From Rhizoclosmatium globosum (lineage: Eukaryota > Chytridiomycota > Chytridiomycetes > Chytridiales > Chytriomycetaceae), in the NCBI GenBank assembly GCA_002104985.1, contig MCGO01000041.1, forward strand, positions 310,001-374,000: DNA of 64,000 bases, given 5' to 3'. The translations under genes were made by a program, and so were the position numbers. How positions within the stretch are numbered: position 1 is the first letter of the stretch; every line of letters starts with the position of its first letter. Of this stretch, positions 32,628 through 44,664 are shown piece after piece. Below the pieces are notes generated by a model. That model saw only the letters and a program-made list of their open reading frames with translations, ran no database searches and had not been told where the DNA came from.

Positions 32628-33330
32628 ATGCCCAAACGCTGCGAAGTCTGCCGAAAGCATAAGAAAGGATGTAGCAAAGACAGCTATATCAGTTGCAAGG
32701 CCAAGGGCGTTCAATGTGTGTCGGGCAATGCCATACTCAATGCCGCTGTAAGGACTGCCGGGCTTCCTTTTCTCTTCCTTAACTCCAGTATTTCAATTCA
32801 GCCCTGCCTCTGTTGATGATCGAACCGAAACTGTGGCGTCGGTATTTGTCTCGACGAATTCTAATTCAACGGGTCCTGAGATACCACCAAGTGGTTATAT
32901 TTCCGTATTTTCTCGCACAGATCGCTGATCAGCATCGTTATGATGCCGATAGGACGGTGTTCTCCCTTCAACTTTACTTTCAAGCAATGGATGCACCCCA
33001 CGTACTGAAGAAGCCAAGTGATTCCCGTCTGTGACAGACGAGCTCGTCAAGTTCCTCCGATGTATGCAAGGACACAGGTTATAAGGCCTTGCCACGGGTG
33101 GAAGAACGACATTGCCGTCTGTCGCAGACGAGTGGGGATGTATGAAAGCGGTGTTCTGGGCTCAGTTGGGAGATGGTTGAATTCATGAGAGAAATGATAA
33201 CAGATACAATTCTCCTACACTGATTACTATCGCTGCGATGCTACAGGAAATTGATCATATTAAAAATGGCGAGCTTGAATGTGCAGCGAATAAAGCGAGG
33301 GATTTTAGCTATGTCGATAAGGAGGGAATG
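32628..33330 (+). pseudogene. Zn2Cys6 regulator relic (array copy 1)
   Basis: It opens with a zinc-cluster motif, MPKRCEVCRKHKKGCSKD, but then reads SYISCKAKGVQC. Compared with the intact neighbour (SKDKDGCISC) two residues and the fourth Cys are lost, so the binuclear cluster cannot form normally. Next comes sequence in broken frames, and near 33238 MLQEIDHIKNG matches the C-terminal MLRDIDHVHKSG/MLKEIDHVQEFG of the intact copies. The regulatory domain between is mostly deleted. The relic ends just before the ATG of the intact copy at 33416. Confidence 0.65.
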
Positions 33331-33415
33331 ACTCCGTATGCATTTGTTGGGTTCCAAACGTTTCTTCCGTCCCCAAAAAAGAGAAAGTACCAGCCCAGTC
33401 CAATCACAGTCCAGC

Positions 33416-35512
33416 ATGAGTAGTACCAAAATCAAATCGTGTCAAGAATGTCGACTGCACAAGAAGGGATGCAGCAAAGACAAGGATGGCTGTATTAGTT
33501 GTAAAGTAAAGGGAGTTCAGTGTATTTACATCTTTGGGTTAAAGAGGTGAGGATCTCACATATTTCTTCCCAGCCAGCCTAAAACGACTTAATGCTATCT
33601 TTTATGAAGTCAAGAGCAGGACGAAGGCTTGATGGGAGGGAGAGCAACAACGCTGGTTCCTCGCTCAGGAGTGCAAATTGACAGGGCTGAACCGGATTCA
33701 CCACAACCGACAATGATGATCCAACAAGAAACTGATTCGACGTGGCCCTATGAATCTCATTCTTCAATGCCACCTTGGTCTTCAGGGCATTCCAACTTTT
33801 GGAGCAATGCCCCTCAATCGCTCCAGCTTCAAATGCGGGCTATGGAAACATCTCTCCTTGACCAAGAAGCATCTAATTGGGAAATCCAAGATCCGGACTT
33901 GATGCCGACTGTGAAGGATTGGAACCTATGTTACCGTTATATGACGAAAGGCGGGACCTTGCCTTACCCGCAATCCATCAGCCACGACGCTGAGACTTTC
34001 ATGCTCAATTTCTTTTCACTTCCGCCTGTGTATCGGTGAGCCTCGACTTCATTGGTGACACAATCGGTTCTTACTCTACTGAAAAGCCTCATCAAGTGCG
34101 CCATGTTTGCACAAGTCTTCCTCTTGAGGGACGAAGCTGTTTCTTATTACAAACGTGCCCGTAAAGCGTTCCTAAAAATTGGATTCATACCCTCGATCGA
34201 AGACTTTCATGCATCAGTGTATGCCGCTCACTTCGCATACAGTTGAGTACATGTCAGTCCTTCGATTTGCAGTCACCATTAACACTATATTACAGTCAGT
34301 GGCCAACCGGTGATTGGAATGCAGTTCCTCAAGAGTGGAGTTGCGATGATAAGACAGCTAAAACTGAACGTCGACCCTGACAATTCACCGTGGTTATTTC
34401 ATTTAAATCTGACCGAGCGGCAAAAGGAGGATCGTCGAAGGGCGTTTTGGACCTGGTACTCAATATTTAATGTCCATCAAGCTATGTGCAACAACGATTA
34501 TCTACTTGATGTGGTCATCGATTGCGATAAAATGAAGCCACCGTCTCAAGTCTATGACCCATATCCGATTTTCAGTCCTATCCCGACTCGAGCCGCTGAG
34601 TGTCAGGGATTGGTACTCATTGTTCAAATCAAGAAACGACTTGCGGTGCCTCCAGTAGATATTTTCAGCATGATTATGGACCAATCAACATCTGAGTTTT
34701 CCAACAAACTTCATTCTATTCAAGCTTCAGCTCCACGGGAAGTGGTATTGTATTCGGAGCAACCTGACAGAATAAATCAAGACGAAGAGACGATGTTCAT
34801 CAACAAAATTATTGACGCCGGTGACGAAAGAGTTGTATCAATGAATATGGTCTTTGAAACCGCCCGGTCTGCCTTATATCGACCCATTTTGTTCGTATCA
34901 AGCCTTCCATCCTATCACCCATTATTACTCAATTCAGTCCATCGTGAAGCCATCGCAAACTCCATCAACAAAAGTGTCGAATCGGCAATCCGAATCTCAA
35001 CCCTCTCTGATTTATACAAGACTCTACGAAGGCTCAAACTCGAATTGACGCCCGTGAACTATTCCATCGAGTGTTACTTCGAATGCTTTGTAGTTCTCTG
35101 GTTCGTGATGTGTAAAATGGATCCAGCGTGGTGGGAATTCACAAAAATACGGATTCATGATGTGCCTGGACTTCGATTGCGGATGGAAAGCATGGCACAG
35201 TCTGTTAGGAACCTTGAGAATGGGCCCGCGGGCGGTGGTTACTTCACGCCACTTTTGACGTGTATGAATGCGATGTTGAGGGATATTGATCACGTTCATA
35301 AAAGTGGATGGACACAAATACATGATAGAAAGAGCGACGTTGAGCTCGGAATGAGAACTGTTTCGATTGGTGGGGTGGACGATATTCAAGAGTCTCAGGC
35401 GACTGAGCCATACGTGTTATTGGGACTTCTCGGCTTTGAAGTTGCGGGAGGATTGCGATTCAAGGGAAGAAGCGAGGACAGTTGGCGGCTGTTCTGGAAG
35501 CTGAATTCTTAG
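33416..35512 (+). CDS. Zn2Cys6 transcription factor (array copy 2, intact)
   Basis: A fungal zinc-cluster regulator. Exon 1 (33416-33546) carries the complete binuclear cluster C-x2-C-x6-C-x6-C-x2-C-x6-C, running from SCQECRLHKKGCSKD to KGVQC. Exon 2 (33620-34035) holds a Ser/Gln-rich linker and DLMPTVKDWNLCYRYMTKGG. Exon 3 begins at 34087 (LIKCAMFAQVFLLRDEAVSY). Exon 4 runs from about 34296 to 35512 and holds the rest of the fungal-specific regulatory domain, including KEDRRRAFWTWYSIF, which is typical of the family. Donors are GTGAGG and GTGAGC; the exon 3 donor near 34240 is less clear. It probably binds CGG-type sites as a nuclear regulator (family knowledge); targets are unknown. It is very similar to the 37.1 kb copy. 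Confidence 0.85.
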
Positions 35513-35599
35513 CCTTTTATTTATTTCTATTTCGATGAAGATATGGTACGAATTTCAAATTGTCAGATTGGAGATCCGTCTTTTTTTGGTTGAGAACTG

Positions 35600-36553
35600 A
35601 GCGAGATCTGAGCATCACGACCAACGTGCGAAGAATGCTTACTGAGCAAGAAGGAATGTATCAAGAATCCTAAAGGATGTTATAGCTGTATGGTGAAGGG
35701 AGTTCCTTGTGTTTACGGCAATGTTCAGATCACTGAGTAAGTTGTCACTAAAACCTTGCTTATTGCCGCAAGTCAGTTGAAGGTTGGGTTCCAGGAACCA
35801 CCAGGATCTTAAAAACGTACATAAGTAAATCGGCCCCGAGAATGCAAACTTCGGAAGCTAAATACTCATTTAAATCAAAACCAAATTTAATTCCCATGCT
35901 ACCACTAATTAATTTCAGCATGCTCTACAAGATGGAGCATTCATTAGCCCAGTATGTCAAAAATGAACGACTACATAGGGTTTGAAAAAACACTGTTTTC
36001 CTTGATGAGTCAAGTCGGTGGCCACTGTACCAGGTAACGGTTCTATAATTTCAAATGGTAACGGTCAATCAAGATTTTGGTGGTGCAAGCTGCCAGCAGT
36101 CATTTGAAGAAAACATCGCAGAACAACACTTGTCAGTCAACTCACCAAAGTTACAGGTCACCCCGCCCCGCTCACACCTTATGAAACACTACGAGAGCAT
36201 CATTAATTGATCCGGAAACTATTATCCAAAACTGGAAATTGTTGATTGAATTGCTCTTTGCATGGCCGCATTTGATATATCCTTCGGTAATCTTGGACCC
36301 GTACCCCATTTTCAGTGACATTGGAATTCGTAAAGCCGAGTTTGTAGTTCTTAAACTGATCGCAAAAGTGAAACGCTATTTTGCCATTCCTCTGTCAAAC
36401 ATCAATCATTTGACTTCGTCTCCTCTCCAAAATCTGGAATTCCACACAACGACAGTATTATCATCAATTCTTGGGAATTATATACTACTTCCCTTGTCAC
36501 CTGAAAAGATATCTTCTGTTGAAAAGGCTGATTTCATCATGAAAGTTGCTTAG
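35600..36553 (+). pseudogene. Zn2Cys6 regulator relic (array copy 3)
   Basis: At 35626-35715 all six cluster cysteines survive (CEECLLSKKECIKNPKGC, then YSCMVKGVPC), followed by a donor-like GTAAGTTG. No ATG lies in frame before it, because a stop sits about six codons upstream. The regulatory domain is reduced to one segment at 36239-36553 that reads LDPYPIFSDIGIRKAEFVVL. That corresponds to VYDPYPIFSPIPTRAAEC in the intact copies, and frames are lost on both sides. It is a truncated duplicate between two intact genes. Confidence 0.65.
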
Positions 36554-37091
36554 CTTCAAGAATATGTGGGACAAGCCACAACATGAATTTTGCATCACCC
36601 AACCATGTTTATTTCGGGCTTCTTTGAGGCTTCCAGGCTTCCTCGCCTGAATTGCAAAATTATCACAACTGCAATCAATAGATCCACACTTCGGATTGTC
36701 CAAATATTAACATTTTCCCAAGATGTGTCGTAAGCTTCAGTATCTGTTCAGAAGTATTTTGCTTCAATACTTTCGCAAGAAACTGTAATTGAAGCTTTGA
36801 TAGTGATTTGGTTTGTGTCATATCGAATGCATCAATCTTGGAGACCCATATTGTTTATCCAATGGGGGATACTATTGAGCTGCGTAAAAATGTTGGAGCA
36901 ATGTACAATTACTCGAAAAAGATGGAATTTGAGGAATAATTTGAATGTCTTTGAATTTATCATAATTTAAGATTTCAACAAATTTAACCATGTCTCGTTG
37001 TATTGGAAACAGCTTGGATTTGATCGCTTGTGAATTGAATGAATGGATTGAAGAGTGGCGTTTTGTTGTCAAAAAAATTGAGGCTGAATTC
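36554..37091. other. Intergenic stretch before array copy 4
   Basis: No frame resembles the regulators or any other family. It probably holds decayed remains of copy 3 and the promoter of copy 4. Confidence 0.45.
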
Positions 37092-39125
37092 ATGCCAAGA
37101 ACTGCTGCCAAGAGCAAGTCTTGCGAGGAATGTCGACTGAGCAAGAAAGGATGCAACAAAGATCCCAACGGCTGCTATAGTTGTAGAAATAAGGGAGTCC
37201 CCTGCGTTTACTTGTCTCAACGCAGGTAAGAGTTGCCAACCATTCGAAAACTGTTATTGACACGGCAACTCAAGGACTGAGCCAGTCGAAGGCTGGATTT
37301 CAGGGACAACAAAGATACTCGATATGCCTCCAAGCCATAGTTCCATGCAGATTGCTGTGCTGGGTCAAGATAATAACAACTGGTCTGATCACTCTGATGA
37401 ATCACAGACACCAGGATCACAGTGGACTCCTGACTCACTTCAACTCCAAATGTATACTATGGAGATGTCGCTGATCGAACAAGAAGCGTCCAACTGGGAC
37501 ATTCAGGATCCTGATCTAATGCCCACCATAAACGATTGGTATCTCTGCTATCGATATTTGACAAAAGGTGGAACGATTCCTTATCCGCAATCAATCAGTC
37601 ATGATGCCGAAGCGTTTATGCGTAATTTCTTTTCTTTGCCGCCTGTGTATCGGTGAGATTGGACTTCAACAATTGTTGCACTTAAATTAAGATCGAATAG
37701 TCTCATCAAATGCGCAATGTATGCACAAGCCTTTCTCTTGAAGGATGAGGCTCTGGCCTATTATAAGCGTGCCAGAAAAGCCTTTCTCAAGATTGGTTTC
37801 GCACCAACAGTTGAGGATTTCCACTCATCCACCTATGTGGCACATTTCGCTTACAGTTGGGTTATAATGCATTAAATTGTCCATTACTAATAATGTAAAC
37901 CTTAGTGAGTGGCCAGCCCGTGATCGGAATACAATTCCTAAAGCGCGGAATAACATTTTTGAAGAAACTCAAACTGAACATTGACCCTGACGAGTCTCCA
38001 TGGTTGTTTCATTTAAACCTCTCACCACGTCAAAAAGAAGATCGCCGAAGAGCTTTCTGGATCTGGTATTCCATATTCACGTTTTACCAAGGAGTGTGCA
38101 ACAATGACAGTTCTCTTCTCGACGTTGATATCGACTGGGTCACAATGAAACCACCGTCTCAAGTTTACGATCCGTATCCCATTTTCAGCCCCATACCCAC
38201 TCGACAATCTGAATGCCAAAACACTGAACTCCTTGTGAGACTCAAAAAGTGGAGAGCGGTTCCTCCAAGCACCATCCACAGCCTTCTAACCGACCCTCGA
38301 ACCATTGAATTTTCACAACGGCAAGACTTCATTCGCGCATCTACACCAGTGGAAGTTATGTTGTACACCAAACACCTTGACACGATTGATACAGAAGAAG
38401 AAGTCGAGCTTGTAAACCAAATAATTAGTTCACAAGACGACAGGGTTGTGGCAATGAACATGAGCTTTGAGACTGCCCAATCCGCGATCCATAGACCTAT
38501 TCTCTATATCTCAAGTTTACGGTCATATCACCCTCTTCTCCTCAACCAACAACCCCGCAATATAATCGCAAATGCCATCACCAAGTGCGTCAATTCTGCA
38601 ATCAGAGTCGCAACGCTATGTAACCTCTACAAAGCCCTTCGAAAATGGAACTTTGCTCTGTCACCCATGAACTACGCGATTGAGAGCTACATTGAGTGCT
38701 TTATGGTCGTTTGGTTTGTGATGTGTAAAATGGAACCGGCGTGGTGGGAGTTCACAGATGCACGTATCAAGGACTTTTCCATCCTGAGAATGAGGATGGA
38801 AGAGATGGCGCAGACTGTTCGGGCTTTGGAAAGTGGACCCGGAGGTGGAGGTTACTTTGCACCGATTATGGTTTGTATGAATGCGATGTTGAAGGAGATC
38901 GATCATGTACAGGAGTTTGGAAGAGGGGGAAGTAACGATGGCGTGAATGAAATTGAGCTCGGAATGAGGATTGTTTCGATTGGCGGTGTGAATGATGTTC
39001 AAGAAGCGCAAGCTACTGAGCCATACATCTTGTTGGGACTTCTTGGATTAGAAGTGGCAGGAGGCCTTCGATTCAAAGGACGAACCGAGGAGAGTTGGCG
39101 CTTGTTTTGGAAATTAAATGGATAA
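37092..39125 (+). CDS. Zn2Cys6 transcription factor (array copy 4, intact)
   Basis: It has the same exon plan as the 33.4 kb gene. Exon 1 from ATG 37092 (MPRTAAKSKSCEECRLSKKG) contains all six cluster cysteines with identical spacing and ends at the GTAAGA donor near 37226. The linker exon is Ser/Asp/Gln-rich and reads DLMPTINDWYLCYRYLTKGG. A short exon (about 37700-37860) reads LIKCAMYAQAFLLKDEALAY. The last exon, 37905-39125, carries the regulatory domain (KEDRRRAFWIWYSIFTFYQG ... PYILLGLLGLEVAGGLRFKG). It is expected to act as a nuclear regulator and could share or compete for sites with its tandem sister; targets are not visible. The exact third donor is uncertain (GTTGGGTT-like). Confidence 0.85.
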
Positions 39126-39215
39126 GAAAACGTATAGAAGGTTTTTATTGTTTTGTAAAAGTTTCAAAGAGGAAGAGGTTCATAAAGATAGAAGAAACAA
39201 AATAATGAAGAATGC

Positions 39216-42102
39216 TTAGTTCTCCGCCTGTCTTCTGAGCAAGAAGATGAAGAAAAGACCAAAGAGAGTCGCACCAGTAGCAGCAGCGTTAATCTGACCC
39301 CGCTGAGTCTTTGCCTTTGCTTCAGGCGTAGAATGGTCAGGACAAACAACGGCATCGTAAGTGTCCTTTGCAGTAACAGTAACAGTCTCAGTGACAGTCG
39401 TGAACCAAGACTTCTCGCCGTTAGTCTCCGACACATTCACATTGCTAACACCCTTTCCAGCGACGTATCCCCTTTTCTTTGGAACACCAGAAGCAGTAGT
39501 CAACTCTTCAACAGTCTTGTTCTCATACGCATCCTCCTTCAACTCAGGACCACTGGCAACAGCCTCGACAACATCCTCAACGACATCTTCAACAGCGTCA
39601 ACGACACCGGAAATACCACGTCCAATGGAAGCACTGATACCAGCGAGGACACGGTTCTCCTCACCAACGACTTCGCGCTCAATTTGCTTGATCTCACGAC
39701 GGGATGGTTCTTGGAACTCGTTGTGCTCAACGAGGACGAGGGAGGCAGCGTTCTTGGCGGCGAGGTATTCTTCGTAGGTTTCGAAGTCTTCTTCGCGGAT
39801 TTCGGTGTATGACTTTGTGTAAGTGGTTGTGGTAGGGGGTTGTGGGGAGACGCGGGATGGTGGGCGGGAGACTTGCTTAACAAGTGAGAAGCGACCCTTT
39901 CTGTTTCCCTTCGAGTCCGTTGAGGCAATGGAGGGGGTACGGTTCTTCTTGGAGGAGGAGAAGTCACCAGCAATGAAGGTTGGGGAGAGGGTGCGGGAGG
40001 CGGAGGCTGGGTCTTCGGTGGAGATTTGGTCAAGAGCGTTGACAACTTCGAAGGAGTCCTGTGGTCAATAGGATGTTAAGCGATGGTTGAATAAAGGTAT
40101 GCAAAAATGATGACAAGGTAGTACCTCGGCAAGAACTGGACCATTGTTCTTTGAGTTTGCAGCGATGTAGTCACCAGCAGCCTTGGCACCGCTCTCAATT
40201 CCATCGACGGCAGCCTCAAATCCACGCTCAACAGCACCAGCAATCTTACCCAAAGCACCAAACACATCTGGTCCCTGTCCAACAGTCAACTCAACCTTCT
40301 CTGGGTCCTCCTCAACAGTCAAACCCTTGACATCAACGTTTCCACGAGGAGCAGAGATTCCAAGAAGAGCCTCGATCTCAACAAGCTCGAGGGAGAGGGC
40401 GTTCTGTTCGGCAATGTACTCTTCGTAGGTCTCGTAATCGGTTTGACGCAAGCTTTGGATACGGAGCAACAAAAACTCACGACGAGCACGACGGGTGGTG
40501 GTTTCTTTGTCCTCGTAAGCAGAAGCAGTGGCGACAGCAGCAGCAGCAGGAATGGAAGCAGCAGCATAGGAAGCACGGTCCTTCTCATGAACGACGAGAA
40601 CCTCAGCGCCGGATGCACTCTTGCGAGTAGCAGCATCGACAACAGTATCGACAGCAGCTTCAATCCCAGATCCAACAGCATTCACGGCTTTACTCAATGC
40701 ACCGAAAATGTCTGGACCTGAACCGACAGTGAGAACCTCCTTCTCTGGGTCTTCTTCCACAGTAAGTGCCTTGACATCGCGGTTTCCTTGTGGTTCAAGG
40801 AGTCCCAACGCAGCCTCGAGCTCAACGAGCTCGAGGGAGAGAGCGTTCTGCTCAGCGACGTACTCTTCGTAAGTCTCGTAATCGTCTTGGGAGAGGGCTT
40901 GAATACGTGCGAGGAGGAACTGGCGCTTGCGGCGGTATGAGGGGGCGGTTCCGTCGAGGATGATTGCATCGTATTCTTGCTTTTGTTGGATGTACTTGTG
41001 GTTCTTTGGTTTGGATGGTGCTGGGACTGGGGCTGGGGAAGCGTCTTCAGGGGTTACTTGGTAGAATGAATCGGAGACGGTTTGTTCTTCGACAAGAACG
41101 ACAGAGTCTTGGAGGGAGTTGGCGGTGGAGTACTTGGAGTCAGAGCCGTAAGATGCTACTGGTGGTTGAGGAGCAGGGGTTTGGTAAGAGGAAGGCTTGC
41201 TAGTAGACTGGTACTGAGTCTGTGCTGGAGCTGGGGTTTGAGATGAAGCCTTGTTGGCAACAGCAGCAGCGGCAACAGTGGCAGCAGGAATGACAAGACC
41301 CTCCAAGGCTTCCTCAGACTTGGTCACCTTGGTAACCTCTTCAACGTCCTCAACAAGAACCTTCTTTTTTGTGCGGCGAGTGTGGGATTCCTTGTACAGT
41401 TCGGCGTTTTTGGCAAGTCTGTCATCGATAATCTTTTGGTACTTTGCATTACGGAAGTTGTAAGTAAAGACAAGGAGGCTGTTGTGTAAGGCAGTTAGTT
41501 GTTATCAGCCAATTATGACAAAAGGTGCAACAAACTCAACTTGTCATTTTGAGCCACGGCATCGGCAAGAATCTTTTCCGTTGCATCAGAGGCAACACAC
41601 TTTTGCGAACCGATTCTGAATTCTTCGATTGTTCTGTTTATTGAGAGAGCGTAGGCGATCGCCTTGAGGCCGACTTCGTTGATTTCGTTTCCTTGCACGT
41701 CGAGTTTGTCGAGTTTAGTGTTTGTGTGGAGGGACTAGGTCGGCGGCAGGTGGTTGGCAGTGGGTTGGTTAGATGCCATGTAGCTTATCAGGTACACACC
41801 TTTGCCAGGAGCACAATGTCCTTCTCGCTCAAGTCTTCGTCGGCAAGCTCAAGCGATGCAATGTTGTCGTCTTTGGCAAGCTGTCCCGCAAGCCAGGCCA
41901 TGTCCAATTCACCCTCTTCCTCAACAACATCCTTTGAATCATGCACTACTTCTTCTACTTCAACCTCAACTTCCTTGAGCTTTTTGACTGTTTCAGTTGA
42001 AGTTGTCACTGTTTCTGTCACGATTTGGCCATTGTCTTTGACGATTGTCGACTGTTGCGTGGATACTTTTGGTGTGCCGGTTGTACTTGAGTACGTGCTC
42101 AT
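39216..42102 (-). CDS. Tropomodulin-like leucine-rich repeat protein with three tail repeats and a C-terminal TM anchor
   Basis: Four exons in phase (42102-41800, 41734-41541, 41478-40125, 40058-39216) give 897 residues. The N-terminus is Ser/Thr-rich. Residues ~85-190 look like the tropomodulin C-terminal, actin pointed-end-capping LRR: SLELADEDLSEKDIVLLAK, LDVQGNEINEVGLKAIAYAL, NRTIEEFRIGSQ, then NDKLLVFTYNFRNAKYQKI. A basic stretch (RRTKKKVLVEDVEEV) leads into an Ala/Pro region. Two near-identical units follow: DYETYEEYVAEQNALSLELV, then GNRDVKALTVEEDPEKEVLT and a GPDIFGALSKA helix. A third, partial unit reads DFETYEEYLAAKNAASLVLV. The end is one TM helix, ATLFGLFFIFLLRRQ. Codon use is strongly biased to C-ending codons, unlike most neighbours, which suggests high expression. 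A tail-anchored actin-end-binding protein is my inference. Confidence 0.75.
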
Positions 42103-43086
42103 CTGGTTGGATGGCTGGGTTAGTACTTGGTTATGCTGTGAATGCTGGGATGCATGGTAGATCGAAGGAGGAGGGAGGTGAGGGGAAAGGGCTCCGATGT
42201 GATGTGATGCATGGGGGACAGACTCAGACACACTTTGGAGACGAACTTTTTCTGCCTTTCACTGAACACTTTCAACTCAAAGCTGTAAAGGAAACGAGAC
42301 ACATAATTGTCGTCTTTCTTTCTTTCTTTCTGTCTTTCTTTCTTATGCATCTTATCAACTTGATCGTGTGTTAGATTCCAGATTGTTTCATACAAATGCA
42401 TGAAAGAAAGGACCAAAGTGTCAATGACCTTTTAAATACAGAGCTGAGGAATGAACTCGATTATACGTTGCTTGTTATTGGCCGTTATCATCATGTTCAA
42501 CTCATTGTAAAATTTCTGTCCAGTCGTTAAACACAAAAAACCTCAATCCTATCTGTTTCGAGTGCATGTGCGAATGCCAACTCCATCTGGCCTACCGTAT
42601 TCAAAGACGCCAGTCGCTATTGATTTGTCTCTTATGCAAGTACCCTCTCTTATCTCAATTACCCTAGTCCGACGAACCTACAATTGTAAGACCATTGCGT
42701 TGTGCAGTGCAACAACAATAGTCGAATTAATTGATGTAATGTGATCAACTAAAACGCAAGGAACAAAATTACCCTCCTAAGTTCAACATACACGAGTTTT
42801 GGAAGGTTACGGCTTCCCAAACGGGATCTGCAAGTACATCTTCGCGTAAGCCACTCCATCTACGGTGACTGAGTTACTGTCCTGTTTTGAAATCCTTGTT
42901 TTATTCTTTTTGTGGACTCTCTCTCCTCAAATATACCCTATAAATTCTTGCTGACCAATCATAAAATTATGCACCAAACAAGGGAAAGAACAATAGAGTA
43001 TATTTACACTATGATACATTGATACAAAAGCAGACGTCATTAAAAAAAACGTGAGCTGACTCCCACACTTTTCCCCACCTCTTGAA
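42103..43086. other. Intergenic stretch with a TTTC microsatellite
   Basis: A (TTTC)n run lies at about 42312-42344, upstream of the tropomodulin-like gene. No frame resembles a known family. Confidence 0.5.
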
Positions 43087-43678
43087 TCACTGCAAATTAA
43101 AACGCCGTTGCATCGCCCTTTGACGCACATGGACAGGCTGCGTATTCAAGACGGCGCGAATGTATCTCTGACAGGCTTCCCTGTCGTAATACTGGGTGGC
43201 GGGAGGTCCAGAGGTGAGACAACTATTTGTCTTGAGATATCGCGTTGTCGTTGGACGTCGTGGCGGTCCAAACTCTCTGTGGCTTGCAGAGTTCTTCTTG
43301 TTGCTGAGTCAGACGATAACAGAGTGTCCCCGTCGTTTCTTGGTCCTATTTAAGTTCAGCTCGTGTTCAGCACACTGAGTGAATAGCAGAGGAAAGAAAC
43401 TCACGTTCGTACCGCGTTGCCATCGACATTGATGACCGAGCATAGAAACGTCCTCGTGTGAATCCGAATCGGTGTTTTGGTGGATTCGTAATGAGATCTC
43501 GCCGCATATCAGACAAGATTTTGGTGTGGCTTTGTGTGAGTCGGATGCGGTCCTGTTGGGCCTTTGTGTATGCCAAAGATTCGAGGTGTGCAATTTCAGT
43601 GGGTGACGGAGGTGGTGAAGAGTCGCGATTTGTGGATGATGGATGGTGAGGGGTGATGGGGGCGTTCGCTGATGTCAT
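43087..43678 (-). CDS. Small-family protein, type C (two exons)
   Basis: Exon 1 from ATG 43678 (MTSANAPITPHHPSSTNRDS) holds the hairpin: PTEIAHLESLAYTKAQQDRI, then SHTKILSDMRRDLI. The exon ends at a GTGAGT donor near 43404. Exon 2 ends at 43087 and carries the type C tail REACQRYIRAVLNTQP, equivalent to QECRDYIARVLATQ at 49.9 kb. Finding that tail in the expected place supports the join, although the acceptor (between about 43220 and 43310) is not resolved. A basic end (RQRAMQRRFNLQ) is unique to this copy. Function unknown. Confidence 0.55.
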
Positions 43679-44328
43679 TCTGAGAAAGATTTTAATTGAG
43701 GCAAACGAGGGAGTGATCGAAGAAAGGAAGGAAATTGAATGTGATGGTTTCAGACACAGAAAAGCGAAGATGGAAAAAGGGTGAATTAAATTATGAGATA
43801 TTTATGAGATGGAATGAGTCATAAAGGAGAATTTGGATTGGTCATCATGCCAGTTTGCTTGGGGTAGAGATTAAGGTTGAGTTGATAACAGCAGGATGGA
43901 AAGAAATCATATCGCCAATGATTGAGCGTCGCTTCGAGCCACAAGTATACACCGGATCAGTCGAAGAAGGTGGATTTGATGTGATGAGGTAGTTACGTAA
44001 GTGCGAATGAGGGTTATGGTAACGGTGGCTCATGAATTGGGTTTCTTTTCTTTCTTCTGTTTCTTGTTCTTGTTTCGGGAAAAAACTCTGATTATGCACG
44101 CGCTTCTTCTGATGACGTGATTGGCGCACACGAGCATTGGAACACCCACTGGGCTCGCTTTGAGTGGACAACAACAAGAATACGAAAGAGCATTGCATTG
44201 CAACTATTTTGTATTTGAAGAGTCTGATTGAACAACTAAGCAAAAGTAAAAAGAGGTACAGAGAGAACAGATATGGTACAGAAGGGGGTAGGAGGGGTAT
44301 GTAATGCTGGTGTGATAGTGCTGGGAGT
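43679..44328. other. Intergenic stretch, no gene supported
   Basis: An open frame at 43845-44243 (minus) starts with a short hydrophobic run but has no relatives in the window and odd composition. I leave it out as a gene. The sequence contains the motif ttacgtaag at about 43991. Confidence 0.4.
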
Positions 44329-44664
44329 CTAGTGGCGCTGTGTAGCTAGGACCTGTGCTATGTATTCCCTGCATTCTTCCACATTCAAAGTGGAACCACT
44401 TATGATCGGCGGCGGAGGAAGCTGTTGTTGCTGTTGGATGCTCAGGCTTCGTTTGCTTCGTTTCGATGCAGCCAGTTCATTCCGCATTTCCTGAATGACT
44501 CGCGCGTGTTCTGATTTGAAGCGGATTCTGTCGATCGGCGCTTTGAGAATTGCGAGTTGTTCAAGGGCAACGAGCTCCTCGGGCGATGAGGGAAGCAGCG
44601 ATGGATGCGTTGATGACATTGTGGCTGGCGACTGGTTGGTGGCGATGCGTGCGGATGCCTGCAT
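44329..44664 (-). CDS. Small-family protein, type C
   Basis: A protein of 111 residues. The hairpin is PEELVALEQLAILKAPIDRI, then EHARVIQEMRNELAAS. A Lys/Arg and Gln/Pro linker (QQQQQLPPPP) leads to the type C tail LNVEECREYIAQVLATQRH at the stop. The first Met is at 44664 and another (MSSTHPSLLPSSPEEL) at 44619; the latter aligns better with the relatives at 45.0 and 49.9 kb. No TM or signal peptide. Function unknown. Confidence 0.6.
   Translation of the reverse strand: MQASARIATNQSPATMSSTHPSLLPSSPEELVALEQLAILKAPIDRIRFKSEHARVIQEMRNELAASKRSKRSLSIQQQQQLPPPPIISGSTLNVEECREYIAQVLATQRH

Noticed and set aside
39333..41463. Plus-strand frames rich in Ser and Thr under the tropomodulin-like gene
   Set aside because: Strong codon bias on the minus strand keeps the opposite frames open. 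The minus strand has repeats, domains and in-phase introns.
42312..42344. Repeated TTTC units as a possible regulatory array
   Set aside because: A plain microsatellite with no spacer structure. Nothing here or elsewhere in the window resembles a CRISPR array.
43845..44243. Minus-strand frame of 132 codons with a short hydrophobic start
   Set aside because: No relative in the window, no domain, and the hydrophobic part is not a convincing signal peptide. Kept only as an intergenic note.
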